From Silene conica (Eukaryota; Streptophyta; Magnoliopsida; Caryophyllales; Caryophyllaceae): a stretch of DNA of 64,000 nt. Below, in pieces: positions 32,787 through 45,262 of the stretch. The translations under genes were made by a program, and so were the position numbers. Within the stretch, counting starts at the first letter, position 1. Every line of letters starts with the position of its first letter. The notes below the pieces were generated by a model. That model was not told the origin of the DNA. It was given only the letters and a program-made list of their open reading frames with translations, and did no database searches. The DNA lies in NCBI GenBank assembly GCA_029255685.2, contig CM055319.2, positions 31,467,568 through 31,531,567 of the forward strand, read 5' to 3'.

Positions 32787-34084
32787 TCAATTTCCATAAA
32801 CGGAAACTTCGTCCATGCTAGACAAAGACCTTAGGAAACGGTCAAAGGCCTCGGCCGAAGCTTCAACCTTGCTTTCATGGGCGAATCCCGCTTCACACAT
32901 CATCAACTTTCGAACCTCGACATCTTTTTCGGCAATTAGTTCACCTAGGTCCCCTTTTTCAACCAAGGGATCCTTAAAGGAACTAGTACAACTTGGTTTT
33001 TCTTGTTCTCCATAGCGGTGCCTTTTCTCCCGAACAAATGACTTGTCACTAGCAAAACTAGCATCCTCACTCTTCAAAGTCATACTTTCCATGACTCCCT
33101 TTTCATCAAGCATCATAGGGACGTCATTCACCATCACAAATGCAACCATGTCAACATTTCTTGCTTTGTAGCTTGTACCGGGAGCTTTCGGAAGTTCGAA
33201 CTCCGTCACTTCCTTTCCCACTTGGAATGATAGCCTTCCTCTCTTCACATCGATAATAGCTCCTCCGGTGGCCAAGAATGGCCTACCAAGTATCACGAAA
33301 GAGTTTACCCACGGGGACATCCAATATCAAGAAGTCAGTGGGGAATGGGGATGGATAAGTTCCCCACCTTGACAATTGCATCTTCAAGTACCCCTAGAGG
33401 AAGTTTCTCGGTACCATCCGCAAGAGGGATAGAAGTTGTAGCGGGGGACAAATTCTTGATGTCCAACTTCTTGGCCATTGCTAGAGGCATGACGCTCACG
33501 CTTGCTCCCAAGTCACATAATGCATTTTCAATTTTCTTCCCTCCGACATAGCAGTTTATCGAAAAGCTACCCGGATCTCCGAGTTTGATAGGGAGGGTGC
33601 TTGGGACTCTCTTGGCGGACAATGTAATTGCATTCAATTCTCTTTTCTCTTCTCGTGAGGGGATTGTTGCTTCCACCTCTTCAACAAGTTTCATCAACTC
33701 CTCACAACGAGGATCTCCTTTAGTGATTCTCCGAAAGAACTCACAAACTCTTCTCTCAATGAGTCCCTCTTCATGTTCGGACTCTTCTTCTATCACATCT
33801 CTTTCTTTCTCAAGATTTACCTTCCTTTCATCACTCCTCTTCTTTGGAAACTCCTTGATTTGTTCCATCACAAATTGATTTTCATTCATCCCATCTTGGT
33901 CATTAGCTTCCGGGGAAGCAATGGGCACCATCACCATTACTTCCTCTTCACCATCACCTCCAACTTCACTCCCAAAAACCGTCATAACTTGCTTTTGCTT
34001 GGACCCTCCTTCACCACTTCTCCTCTCTAGCATAGGTTGCTCTTGCTTGTTTGTCATGATAGCATTGACGCCATGTGGTTTTGA
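32787..34084 (-). pseudogene. Athila gag 3' part and protease (broken)
   Basis: Two - strand frames. About 34084-33335 has the gag C-terminal region and the start of a retroviral-type protease: FSINCYVGGKKIENALCDLG, then ASVSVMPLAMAKKL, where DLGAS stands for the active-site D(T/S)GA. A frame change near 33325-33335 leads into 33320-32787, which has the protease flap/C-terminal part (NSFVILGRPFLATGGAIIDV, RLSFQVGKE), then an acidic tail ending at a stop at 32787. No RT follows. The right part of the frame is split by the LARD and resumes at 54049. Confidence 0.82.
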
Positions 34085-35383
34085 TGTTGGAGTAGTGTCC
34101 TCCACAATAATGCTTCTACATAATAAATCTCGTACAAGGAATATAAGGGATTTATATTTTATATGTTTTTCAGCTGGTCAACGTTAATCGGTAATGATTG
34201 GCTGACTAGAGTTTGACATTACTGTCGTATGACGGCGGTGACCAGCTGATCCCTTTAGGTCACACCTATAGGATGATGCCCAAATGGAAAAATTAATTAT
34301 TTGTATAAGATACAAGTTAATTAATTCCTTGTTTAGTTTGACTTTTATTAGTCAAGTGAATTTAATGTTTGATGAAGAGTAAAGTACTCAGGCCATAAGA
34401 TTTTATTATTCGGTTATATAATAATTGAATAATAAATATAATACAATATTTAGTAATTAATAGTTAATTTACTAAATATATACGTAGTTTGTATTATTTA
34501 TGAGGTGGGGGTAATTAGCGAATTAATGTTACAAGAAGTTGTAAAATTAGCTAAACGGGTTTTATAAAATTCATTTTATGTTGAAAATGATAAAATGACA
34601 CTTAAATGTTAAGTGTATTTTATTTACTACTTTGTATTATTTAAGTGTTAAATAATCAAATAAATATTTTTATTATATAAGATAATTAAATATTCGACTT
34701 ATAAGCATTTGAAGAACAAATGTTGAAAGACGAAATAAGACCCGGAATACCATATGTAAACCGAGAATATGGAGATAAGGTGACCATAATAGGTCTTTGT
34801 CTTCCACTCATGTTTTTGAGTATTATAAACTCATTTGTTTACATTTGATGGCATATAAATAGGCTACTATTCCACATATTCTTAGTGGAAAAATCTAGAG
34901 AATTAAAATCTTCTAAATACATACTTCTTGTTAAGCCATTTAAGAGGAAAAATAGAAGACTTAAGATCTTCATCTTCAACCTCTAAAATTGATCAAAATT
35001 TGATCAATCTTCATCAAAATAAATTCACAAAAATTAATATACTTCTTATATTATCAAAGTAATAATATTTATAGTATAAAAAAACAAGGTTTACACTAAA
35101 CTATATCTAGTTAATATACTTAGTGTTTTTGGGCTAGTCTTGGGTGCAACCAAAGGAGGTCACCTATTTTGGTGACTTGGGTTATGGAGGATCATCCTAC
35201 ACTATTTTAGCTCAAGAACTACAAAGGTAGGAGACATTTGTAGTGCCAAAAATGCCATCTTACCAATGTAAGAAAATTTCTTATTATTAATTTTTGCATG
35301 CATGTATTATTTAGACCACCTTATGAAATTAGCTTGTAATTTTAATATCATTAGAGAGTCTAATTAGGTCTAAATTCCTAACA
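34085..35383 (+). repeat. 5' LTR of the LARD
   Basis: It runs TGTTGGAGTAGTG to CCTAACA, ends matching the 3' copy. A TATA-like element (GGCATATAAATAGG) lies at about 34850, a reasonable promoter position inside an LTR. It begins inside the Athila gag gene. Confidence 0.92.
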
Positions 35384-35386
35384 AGT

Positions 35387-35397
35387 TGTATCAGAGC
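35387..35397 (+). other. Primer binding site of the LARD
   Basis: TTGTATCAGAGC lies 3 nt after the LTR; it differs by one base from the usual complement of initiator Met tRNA (TGGTATCAGAGC). It fixes the + orientation. Confidence 0.75.
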
Positions 35398-38300
35398 GTT
35401 GTTACATACATGCATGTTGTCTTAAGACGATTTTATGAGTTTATGAGATAAATTAGTAAAGTTGATATTTTTATATTAAAATTAGTTTTATCAAAAAATA
35501 TGGTCTTGCATGTATATAATTTGGTCATATAGTTATATGGGTCGAAAATTTAGTTTATGTAAAAATTTATGACTTATTTTTACTTAATATGGCATAAAAT
35601 TGGAAGAACATGCATTAAAATTGATTAAGAGTTAATTTAATTAAGTTGCATGTTAATTTTATGTATGTTTATTTAGAAATAAGCACATGCATGTTCTATT
35701 TGTGATAAATAGAAATTTTTAAGTGAATGTGATTAATTTAGATAGTTTATTGATTTTTATTCGATAAAAATTGGTAAATAATGGTTATTTTAAAATAAAT
35801 AAATATTTTATTTTTGGGGCACGAAAATTTTGTTTTTTAAGCTCCTGCAAATATTCTAAAATTTCCAAAATTTTCATTTAAATTTATTTTAATTTTTATG
35901 ATTTAATTTGGAATTAAATCGTAAAATTGCATTTTACCGACAAATATTGTGGTATATGTTTGAATCAATTTTATAACCATTTTTTTTCCACATGCATGGC
36001 ATTTTGGTACAATATCATAATGTATAAAATTTTAAAATTTTATTTTCCATAATTTTTATTAATTTAATGGATTGTTTTCATAATAATCATGAATTATTAT
36101 GTTATTTTTATCATAAAATGTATTTTAAACCCATATAATGTCAAATTAATTAGTGTGACTAATCATTTTGAGGTTGGACCAGATTATAATGAGAGATCCA
36201 TCTTAAAATTGTTTTAAGAATTGATTAGGAATTTTTAATGGTTAAAAATCCCGCTTAACAAGCTCGCATGATCGTTGTTGGTAAGTTGGACGATTTGGCA
36301 TGTCATATTTATTACAATGCATTTTATTATTCATATGGATGAATGTATTTAAATTAATGTAATTTTACCTTATATGGCCATAGGTAGAAATTGGTATTAT
36401 CCGCAATGTATTGGAATACCGGTTTAATTTGTAATTTATTGCGATTTCGTATCGCTAATTTGTAATTAATTAATAGTTTTATTTTAGTTACAATTTGTAT
36501 AATAGGATATTGCCATGTAATTTTATTTCTAGTAGTATTATTGATTTTGTAAAAGACGGAGTTTCCTAAAAGACGGTGTTATTTTCGGAAATGAATTCCG
36601 AAATCCAAAAGAAGGAGGCCATTTCATTGAAGACCCTAGGGACCAAGGAGTTGGTTTCCGAAGTGTAATAGAATAGTTAATTAGATTACCTAGGTGGCCA
36701 TATAAGGATTTTATTTGTTGCTTATCTTCATGCCAAATCGTCATTACATGTTTTTTTATTTATTTTTCCGTTGTTATCGATTCAATTGTCTACCATTCAC
36801 CAATTTTGTTCACTTAAAAGTGTTAGACAATTAAATTGATAAGATCTCTCACTTTTAAAATTGAGATAAAGCCTTACCAAGTATTAGCACCTATGAATCC
36901 CTTCTTCATTAGAGGTAGGCTCGGCTCACCGGGGTACTCTCTTTTTACGTTGGGTAAGTAGGGTAATAAAAGCTATTACACGTGAAAATTGGTTGGACTC
37001 AACGGGATTAATGTGGGATGAATCGGCCTCACCGTGCTCATGATTAGTTTCGGGGCTAACAGATAGTTTATTTGAGAAAATCTGTCAACCAAGAGTTCTA
37101 GTGGTAGAATCAGTCAAACTGTTGACTCACCAAATTTATATAAATAAGGGATGAATCGGCTCACCGTGCCTGTGTTCATATAAAGATGGGTCTTGGAATC
37201 GTTTATATAATTCAGTGGGAGATAATTATATAAATGCCTATTTATTGAAACTTGTTAAAGTTATTTTTCAAGTATTTATTTACGATGAATGTTAAATTTC
37301 CCACTTATTCCGTTTATTATTTTATATCGCGCAATGACTATATATTCAACTCGCTCCTCCATTTATAGAATCGATAATCCGTTATACATGAAAAATAGTT
37401 TTCTAAGAGTATACGGTAACTTGTTTAATCGATTATTCATCTTTTCTCCGATTTACCACCATAGCTAATTAGAAAAATGCATTTACATTTGATCCTCATA
37501 TTGTCTGTTGTAAAGATCTCTTATGAAGAGGATAAACTGAATTTTGCTTAAATCAAAAGTGTTTCGATTTTACAATATCATTTTATTTACAACAATATTA
37601 CTACAATCTTATTGCTCGTGAGATAAATGGTTATCCATACTTAAATTGTTTAAGTACTTATTAAATTCGTTGGGAACTGATTGGTAATATGATTTGCAAT
37701 CGAAATCATGATTAATCAATGACCACATTCACTTTATTAAGTTTCTTAGAAGTGAGTGGGAGCTCTAAGGGGGATGTATATATCTTAATAGTTAAGATTA
37801 GGACGAGGTTCAAAAGAGAATTTGGTTTAAGTATTTGGTTTAAGGCAAAGGTTAATAAGGATAAGCTATTGTGAATAGCAACACCAAACCATAGTGCAAG
37901 GCCAATCGTAACCAAATTTGTTGATATTTTAATTGAAATATTACATTAATAGAAAAATACCCCTAATTTTTGAATAAGAAAGTTAGGTGTGTGACACCTA
38001 AAAGGTTCGTTCTTTTCTAGATATCTATATGATTGACGTTAGTTATACTTCTACCACTTCATCAATATTTGATATCGATAGTGGTTATAATAATTGTTAT
38101 TGGTTCATGAGATGATAGTCGTGTGACGATTAGCTTTTAACTAATGTTAACTATCTCGTAGGAAATGGAACTAGAGTAGTTGTCATTCCATTATGAGGCT
38201 TATAAGTGTTATAAATATGTACTTAATCTAGTTTTTTGGTTTAGAATTGTGTTTTAATAAAAGTTTTATGTAAGACACATAGGGTCACTCATGTGATATA

Positions 38301-41300
38301 AACAAAAGTTGTACCCAAATTTGCCATGATTTGATCTATGGCTATGCCAATCAAAATATTGGTTATTCTTCACCTAAACTAGATAAGATTATATATATCA
38401 TATATATATAGCATATAAAAGGTTCATAATTTTTTTTTGGTGACCCCGATCTAATCTTAGTTCTGAATTGAAATTGCATTCATGGACTAGTGTAAACTAA
38501 GTCTTCGTGAATCATTTGATTGTGAATCTTATGATATATGCGAATCTTGTCTTCCAAGCAAGATAACTCGTACCTTTTTTGGTGAAAATGAAATTTAGCA
38601 TAAGAGTCGTTATTCATCCTAATCACATGTGGATGTGTATGATCGAATAACAAAATCAATCAGAGTAGATTACATTTACTTCTTTTCTTTTACCATCAGT
38701 TTAGAAAGTTAGTGGCGTATCTACTAAACGAGATATAAAGAGAAACTCTTCATGAGATCAAATAGTTTTTATTGTAAATATGATTACCAGTAAGACTATA
38801 AGATCAAAGTTTCACGATCCGATCGTGGAAAGTATAACTAAATGATGATTTTTGTTTGTTGCCAAAAGTAATGTGATACAGTATCACAAGTTAAAATCTT
38901 TCCGTAACACACATTATTCGATAAGGCGTGGTTGGAAAGAGATAATATAGAACTTATACGATATGGTTTTGTATCTTAGTCAAGTTTTATCGAGCCACTT
39001 GATTTTATAATTGGGGTCTTTCTATTTTGTCTACTAATTTCTTTTTCCCACTAAGTCAAAGTACCTTTTTAAACAACCATATTCACTCCGTATTAGATAT
39101 GGAAAGGTATAGTACCTAATTTGTAAGTTGTCCGAATAAAAACATGTGGTCAATTATCCTACAAGTTCATGAGAATAAAGTGTTTGTGGCTCATGATGCT
39201 GTCTTTATAGAATAGCGGACTATTTCTAAATGACAGAGTGGGAGAAAATATTGAAGAGCCACAAATGACACAAGAAAATTGTTTTCTTATTGTCAAATAG
39301 AGTGTATATTTGTTCGGAATATACGAGGTCGGGATAAAATCCATCACTCTTTAGAGATGAGTATATAAGTGTTACTTTTTGAAAGTGATGAGAGGTAATA
39401 AATTGTTATTTAAAAAATTATGATACCTCTTACTTACAAAGAGGTTGTTTAAAAGGTTGTTTCTAGTTTCAACTCTATGCAATGGCTATAGAAGTCATGT
39501 TAATCCGAATTAGAATTCAAGTGTAATTATCAGGTAAATAACCTGGTATATTTACATGAAGAAGTTTGACCTCTTCAATGTAATTGACTTGAATAAAAAG
39601 ATGTTTTATAGGCTTAATTGGTGAAAAAGGGTTTTGCACCAGTTTCAATGCTTCTATAAACTCGAATTATACCGGCAATTGTTGCATTTCATAATTTTCA
39701 ATTTAATAGTAGGATATCAAAACCATCTTCCGGAATTTGATTCGTTCTGGAAGAAGAAGTGTGTTTGACACATTTAGAGGGGTTTTTTTGTAGATCCTTA
39801 CAATCTTAAGATTGTAGCAAACTTTTTAAGAAATCTTAAGAGAGCATCATGGAGTTGGAATGATTAATATATCGTATTATAAAACATTTCTCAAGATGTT
39901 GAGGAATTATGTTTACACATGAAGTTTAGTGGGAGTATGGTGGTCTTATGAGTCTTTATATAGTCTGTATATAAATCATTTGGAATGATGAAAGACTTAG
40001 GAGAATATTAATACATCTTAAAATATCCAGATTTATTAGATAAATCAAGGAGGGATATATGCTCTTTATTAGGAGTCTTATGTAGATGAGATTCTTGACT
40101 AGTTCAAACAAGTTGAACTCATTAGGTTTGATTCTACTTGCTTCCGCTGTCAGATTAATTTACGCTATGATGTATTATTGTCTTAACAATTCATATAGTT
40201 TGAGTATTGTGAGTTTTTATTAATCAAAGTTAAGTGAAGGTCATTTAATAGCCAAATTAGTTATTATTTAGTACTTGAGAAGAACTAAGTAAATAAAACT
40301 AAGTGTTTTGATATTCTGATATTTATAATTCATGTAAGGAGTTACATGAATGTTTGTTGTTGTTTGTGTAAAAGATACATTAAACACCATACTTTAAAAC
40401 ATATAGGGATTGTTTGAAATCCCGTATTGGCTATGAGGAGTTGATCTGCTGGAAGAGTTTTAGGCAGTCATACATTGCGGATTTTACAACGGATATTAAG
40501 TACTTCATAACATTCGATGTTGCGATAAGAAGTAGCTTCGATTTGACAATAATGCAAGAACTAGTAGTAGGTCATGCAGTCGCATATCCTATCATGATAT
40601 ACTGTGAAAACAGTGGGAGCTATCTTCGAGGTAAGGGTGTCATAGTCTAGAGTTAAGTCTAGACATGTACTTAATTAAGTTACATGTGATTTAAGTTATG
40701 TGAAACAATGGGAAATAACAATTGTTGGTTTAATAAAATGTGGTGTCATTGATTTTAAACCAAGGTTTTGTTGAAGGCTAAACATGATAGTCATGTCGTT
40801 TCAATGTGATCGAAATAGGGCAATTGAATTGCTGCAGATTATATGATGTGTAATAATCTGATAGTGTATCAATTTTTACATATATGATAATATCATTTAT
40901 CGTTTGAGTTTTTCCAACTCTTATATATTCAGGGCTAACTGGATATTAGTTATACTTTGTTTTATCCAAATAGGTTGTAGTGACAATGTCGAACCCTATT
41001 AAGTGAACTGGATTAACATTGTATAGTGTCCCTAGTTACTTAATGGGGTGACGTCTCGGAGTGACTAGATTGTAAGGCGATAGATGACGAGTTCGACTGT
41101 CATATGACCATAGAGATGGCTAGTCGATTACATAGGCAGAATGTAGGGACATTTTGTCGGACAGTGACCATTTAAAGAGTCCTTTATGTTGCCTGGTCGT
41201 GGCGAGGATTTCAATTATTCCTTCGAGTCAATTCTTTAGACTTGCGACTATTTGTCTAAGTTGGTATGGTTTTCCGGTGGCTTTGGTTTTTGTCCAAGGT

Positions 41301-41572
41301 CGCGCCGTAAAAGGAGCCTGCTGGACATTTACTGGGTCATTGTGATCTGTATCGAACAAAGAAAATAGGTCAATAGGATTGTCCATCCATGTCATTATAT
41401 ATATCTCAAGGCCACTCGAGGAGAGGTGACTGGAAATGCGTGGCCACTCTCGGATGTGATCTATAGTAGATTATCCGGTAAGACAGTCATTCTCCAGATT
41501 GAGAAAACCACTTTATGATATGATCACGTGCAAGAACGACCTGAAAGACCTCTTGCATTGAGTGGGAGATAA
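35398..41572 (+). other. LARD interior, non-coding
   Basis: About 6.2 kb of AT-rich sequence without a credible gene. Small frames on both strands are all short. GTGGGAG words that resemble the element's own polypurine tract recur at about 37215, 37755, 39238, 39929, 40614 and 41563. A YVDEIL-like stretch near 40079 and the RNase H trace at 40414 hint at an old Copia pol in + orientation. Confidence 0.6.
40414..40650 (+). pseudogene. Copia RNase H remnant
   Basis: The 78-codon frame reads KSFRQSYIADFTTDIKYFIT and, later, PIMIYCENSGS. This matches in order the Copia RNase H segment with S.RQ..IA.STTEAEY and P..LYCDN.GA. The catalytic acidic pattern is partly lost (TEAEY reads TDIKY; CDN reads CEN). 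It is the clearest sign that the LARD descends from a Copia element. Confidence 0.6.
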
Positions 41573-41577
41573 TATTG

Positions 41578-42969
41578 TGTTGGACATTTTAAGTTGATGA
41601 TGACAAGTCCTTGTTTATATTAATTGTTTGTTCTTAAGTAGCATGAATTGAGCATTCAAGGCTAAGCAAATGGATTGAAGAACAAAGGCAACAAAGAGAT
41701 CATCCATTATGTTTCAAACATGATCAAGAAGAACAACACAAGTCAAGAACATCCCCTTGTAACCTAAGTCACAAATGTAAGAGTAAGTGGAACATCCTCG
41801 TTAAAATCAAGTGTTAGCTTTGTCATGCAACAGTCCATCAGACTGTTGCGTCTGTACCGCATGGAGCTTTTTAGTACGAGAAAAATGTTTTCAAGTAATG
41901 TGCAAAACAGTCACTTTAGTTTTCTGAAAATAATTGTCAAAATCTATTTTCTTGTAAAATCGTCTTCTCCTTTGGCACACACGAATTGAAGCGTAAAACC
42001 CGTCTTATTCGTAGTGTACCGCATTTCGTAAAATAATAAGAACTTATGAATTGTTTACATTTGAAATGTAAATAGTACTAAGCATCTTATTAGAAGATAT
42101 TTTACAAACAAAATCTGATTTGCTTTATCAAAAGCCAATGAAAACTAAACAACAACTTTTGCTTGTCAAGTGGGCTAGCTATTATCCAATGGATAAAAGT
42201 ACAAAGGAAGTACACATTGGGTAATACCCACATTTGAAGTACTATAAAAGAAACCCCTTAGCCTCATTCAATGCTAAGGCTTTTACAACATTTATTGAAG
42301 TATTCTGCAAAACTCTTAAGCCTTCAAAGTTCTTTCTTTAAGTTTTGCAAAATCATTTTAAGTTTAAAAGTCTTCAAACGTTTTTCTCAAACTTGGTCTG
42401 AAAATCTCCATGCATCAGTAAGCTACACTGTGACATAATGAGTTTGTTCCATGATTCTCGTGTTTAGATCTTAAATGTAAATCTCCACGTTCTTAAGTGA
42501 ACATCTGAGATTTTGATCCTGTAAACCAGAGATAGAACGTCCTAAAACTCTTGAAGCGGAGTAGCTTTAAGTTTGACTCAAGTCTTGAAGCGGAGTAGCT
42601 TTGAGCAAATGCAACCGGAGTAGGTTTGCGAGTTATTTTACTTGTATTCGTTTAGTTGTTGGAGTAAATTTCTAAACAATCAATAAAATAATGGTTGGAC
42701 GTAGGTCTCGGAGTAGAGACTGAACCAATTTTTTAACTTTGGTTGTTTGTTTATTTACTTACATACTCTTTGCTTTATTCTCGCTAACTTGAACGATTCC
42801 AAGTTTCTGTGTAACAGTCAATCATACGGTTGTATAGAACACTTTGCTCATCTTGTGAACTTATTCGTCATTAAGTCTCTCAAGTGTAGTTGTCGTTAAA
42901 ATTTTAAAAAAGGTCACACCTAATTCACCCCCTCCCCCTCTTAGGTGTTTATTCGTTCTTAACTCTTCA
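41578..42969 (+). repeat. 5' LTR of SIRE element
   Basis: Starts TGTTGGACATTTTAAG and ends TAACTCTTCA. A TATA-like ACTATAAAAG lies at about 42241. It holds two copies of the 23-bp inverted motif: exact at 41827-41849 and degenerate at 42811-42833. Confidence 0.93.
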
Positions 42970-42971
42970 AT

Positions 42972-42983
42972 TGGTATCAGAGC
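42972..42983 (+). other. Primer binding site of SIRE element
   Basis: TGGTATCAGAGC, the exact complement of the 3' end of plant initiator Met tRNA, lies 2 nt after the LTR. Confidence 0.92.
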
Positions 42984-43032
42984 CTCGTGCTCTTGATATT
43001 GGCTAAGCCCCAAAAGAGTTGATTCTATAGTT

Positions 43033-45258
43033 ATGGACGAAAATAAACACACTAAGTATCCCATCTTCAAGGGAGATAACTATGTCTGGTGGAAACATCG
43101 CATAGAGCACTACGTTAAGGGTACTGATTATGAGTGTTGGTTAATAATAAAAAATGGCCCCCTCGCTATTTCTGTCACTAATGCCGATGGCACTAGTACA
43201 CCAAAAAGCGAGGACAAGTACGTTGAGTCAGATTACAAAAAGGTCGAAAAGAACTCTAAAGCCATGTCCATCCTTCAATATGCCATCGGTGAACAAGAGA
43301 TCAATAGAATATCTGGTTGCACGTCGGCCAAGGAAATTTGGGACACCCTATGCCTTGCATATGAGGGAACGTCTCAAGTAAAGAAGTATCAAATAGATCT
43401 TCTTATGCAACAAAACGAGATGTTTAACATGACTAAGGATGAATCCATAAATAGTCTCTCCTCTCGTTTTTCTAGCATTGTCAATGAACTCAAAAATCTA
43501 GGGAGGGTTTTTGAACCCGAGGATCTAGTTCGCAAAGTTCTTCGTAGCCTAACCGAAAGATGGCAACCAAAGGTTACCGCTATTGAGGAAGCAAAAGACC
43601 TATCTATTCTATCCCTTAATGAACTAATGGGCTCACTCATGGCTCACGAACTAACCCTCGTGAAGCGTTCTGAGGAAAGTTCCAAAGGGAAAGGGCTCGC
43701 TCTCAATGCTCTCTCTAGTGATGAGGAGGATGGAGATGATGAGTTTGCTTTGTTTACCAAAAACATTGCGAATATGATAAATGGTAGGGGCTCTCAAAGG
43801 TTTAAGACTAATGCTAGTAAACGACAGTTTCCTAAAAGAAAATCGACCTCCACTATTGGATGTTTTAAATGTGGTGATAAGGGTCACCAAATCAAAGAAT
43901 GTCCAAAGTGGGATCTATTTAAATCAAAGGAGAAACGTGACGTTGCAAAACAAGAATATAAGGCAAAGGTCATGACGGCTATTTGGGGTTTATCTGATTC
44001 CGAAGAGGAGGAAATCCTTGAGGACGAATTAGATGCCAAGTTATGTGTCTCGTCAAACTCTTCAAAAAGTGTCTCAAAATCCTCTAAAGAAAAGGTCGTA
44101 TGTCTTATGGCCCACTCAAATGATTCCAACTCTGACTCCGACAATGAGGTAAACTCACTTAAGAAAAAGGCTCGGTCATTCTCAAAAGATAAAGTGTGCA
44201 TTTTATTAGATCAATTCATAGACAAGTGTCGTGTTCAAAATGATAAACTTGAAGCAATGCAAGAAGAAATCGAGAACATTGCTGAAGAAAACATTTGTCT
44301 AAAAGAAAGTCTAAATGAAAATGACATAACCAGCTCCTCAACCATTGTCGAAAATGAAATCAAGAGTTTGCAAAAACAGAACCGTACTCTTACCAAAAAG
44401 CTGGAACAAATTCATGTCACAGACTCTTGCACTGTTGCATCAGATCTTGACAAAGAATTGAGCAGCCTTAACAAACGTGTCTCCACAATCACCAAGGAAC
44501 GTGACTCTTTGCTGTTTGAACTCACTTTCTATAAGCAAGATAACAAACAACTACAACAAGTTGGATCAATGTTGAGTGATGAAGTGAGTCACATTAAACA
44601 TGCTCTCGACAAATCACAAAGGCTAAACCATGAACATCTAAGTGAAATCAAGACCTTGAATAAAAAGTTAGATGAGGCCAAAACCTTCTATCTCAAATGG
44701 GAAGGTAGTCAGAGAGTCCTAGAATTTCTTCTAAAGCAAGATAACAAACAACTACAACAAGTTGGATCAATGTTGAGTGATGAAGTGAGTCACATTAAAC
44801 ATGCTCTCGACAAATCACAAAGGCTAAACCATGAACATCTAAGTGAAATCAAGACCTTGAATAAAAAGTTAGATGAGGCCAAAACCTTCTATCTCAAATG
44901 GGAAGGTAGTCAGAGAGTCGTAGAATTTCTTCTAAAGCAATCACAAGAATATGAATGTCGAGAGAAAATGACTGGACTTGGTTTTTCACGCAACAGTAAC
45001 ACACACTGTTGCATTAGAAACCAAGACCCGAGTCAAACTGACTTCAGAAGAAGAAAATACGCTGGTCTTGCTAAATACATAATCTGTAACTATTGTGGTA
45101 ACACCGGTCATGAGTTCAATGGATGTGAAAAGAGAAAACTTGACCTAGAAAGAAGTACTTCAAGAGCTAAACAATCATGGGTCAAAAAGGAAGTGTTTAA
45201 AAAGAAGAATGTTAAGAAGGAACCCAAGCTAGTCTGGGTTCCTAAACTAACGAATTGA
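43033..45258 (+). CDS. SIRE gag polyprotein
   Basis: 741 residues starting MDENKHTKYPIFKGDNYVWW, the usual start of SIRE Gag; the ATG is the first after the leader. Capsid-type helical region to about residue 220 (UBN2/Copia gag type: EIWDTLCLAYEGTSQVKKYQ), a CCHC knuckle CFKCGDKGHQIKEC at about residues 279-292, an acidic/serine region, then long coiled coil from about 390 to 640, and a second CCHC knuckle CNYCGNTGHEFNGC at about 690. The coiled coil contains a perfect 67-residue tandem duplication. The frame is intact. Pol follows 4 nt later in another phase, so its expression needs a recoding or bypass event. Confidence 0.9.
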   Translation: MDENKHTKYPIFKGDNYVWWKHRIEHYVKGTDYECWLIIKNGPLAISVTNADGTSTPKSEDKYVESDYKKVEKNSKAMSILQYAIGEQEINRISGCTSAKEIWDTLCLAYEGTSQVKKYQIDLLMQQNEMFNMTKDESINSLSSRFSSIVNELKNLGRVFEPEDLVRKVLRSLTERWQPKVTAIEEAKDLSILSLNELMGSLMAHELTLVKRSEESSKGKGLALNALSSDEEDGDDEFALFTKNIANMINGRGSQRFKTNASKRQFPKRKSTSTIGCFKCGDKGHQIKECPKWDLFKSKEKRDVAKQEYKAKVMTAIWGLSDSEEEEILEDELDAKLCVSSNSSKSVSKSSKEKVVCLMAHSNDSNSDSDNEVNSLKKKARSFSKDKVCILLDQFIDKCRVQNDKLEAMQEEIENIAEENICLKESLNENDITSSSTIVENEIKSLQKQNRTLTKKLEQIHVTDSCTVASDLDKELSSLNKRVSTITKERDSLLFELTFYKQDNKQLQQVGSMLSDEVSHIKHALDKSQRLNHEHLSEIKTLNKKLDEAKTFYLKWEGSQRVLEFLLKQDNKQLQQVGSMLSDEVSHIKHALDKSQRLNHEHLSEIKTLNKKLDEAKTFYLKWEGSQRVVEFLLKQSQEYECREKMTGLGFSRNSNTHCCIRNQDPSQTDFRRRKYAGLAKYIICNYCGNTGHEFNGCEKRKLDLERSTSRAKQSWVKKEVFKKKNVKKEPKLVWVPKLTN
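44533..44934 (+). repeat. 201-bp tandem duplication in SIRE gag
   Basis: Units 44533-44733 and 44734-44934 are identical except for one base (CTA/GTA in the last part). The duplication is in frame and adds 67 residues (starting KQDNKQLQQVGSMLSDEVSH) to the coiled coil. Confidence 0.97.
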
Positions 45259-45262
45259 TTAT

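Noticed and set aside
33773-34187. Open + strand frames opposite Athila gag-protease
   Set aside because: Antisense shadows of the - strand gene.
40414-40650. Host gene in the LARD interior
   Set aside because: It matches Copia RNase H in order and orientation, so a remnant of the element's own pol is simpler.
42972-42983. tRNA gene
   Set aside because: Only 12 nt match the tRNA 3' end; it is a primer binding site next to an LTR, as at 23572, 35387 and 63694.
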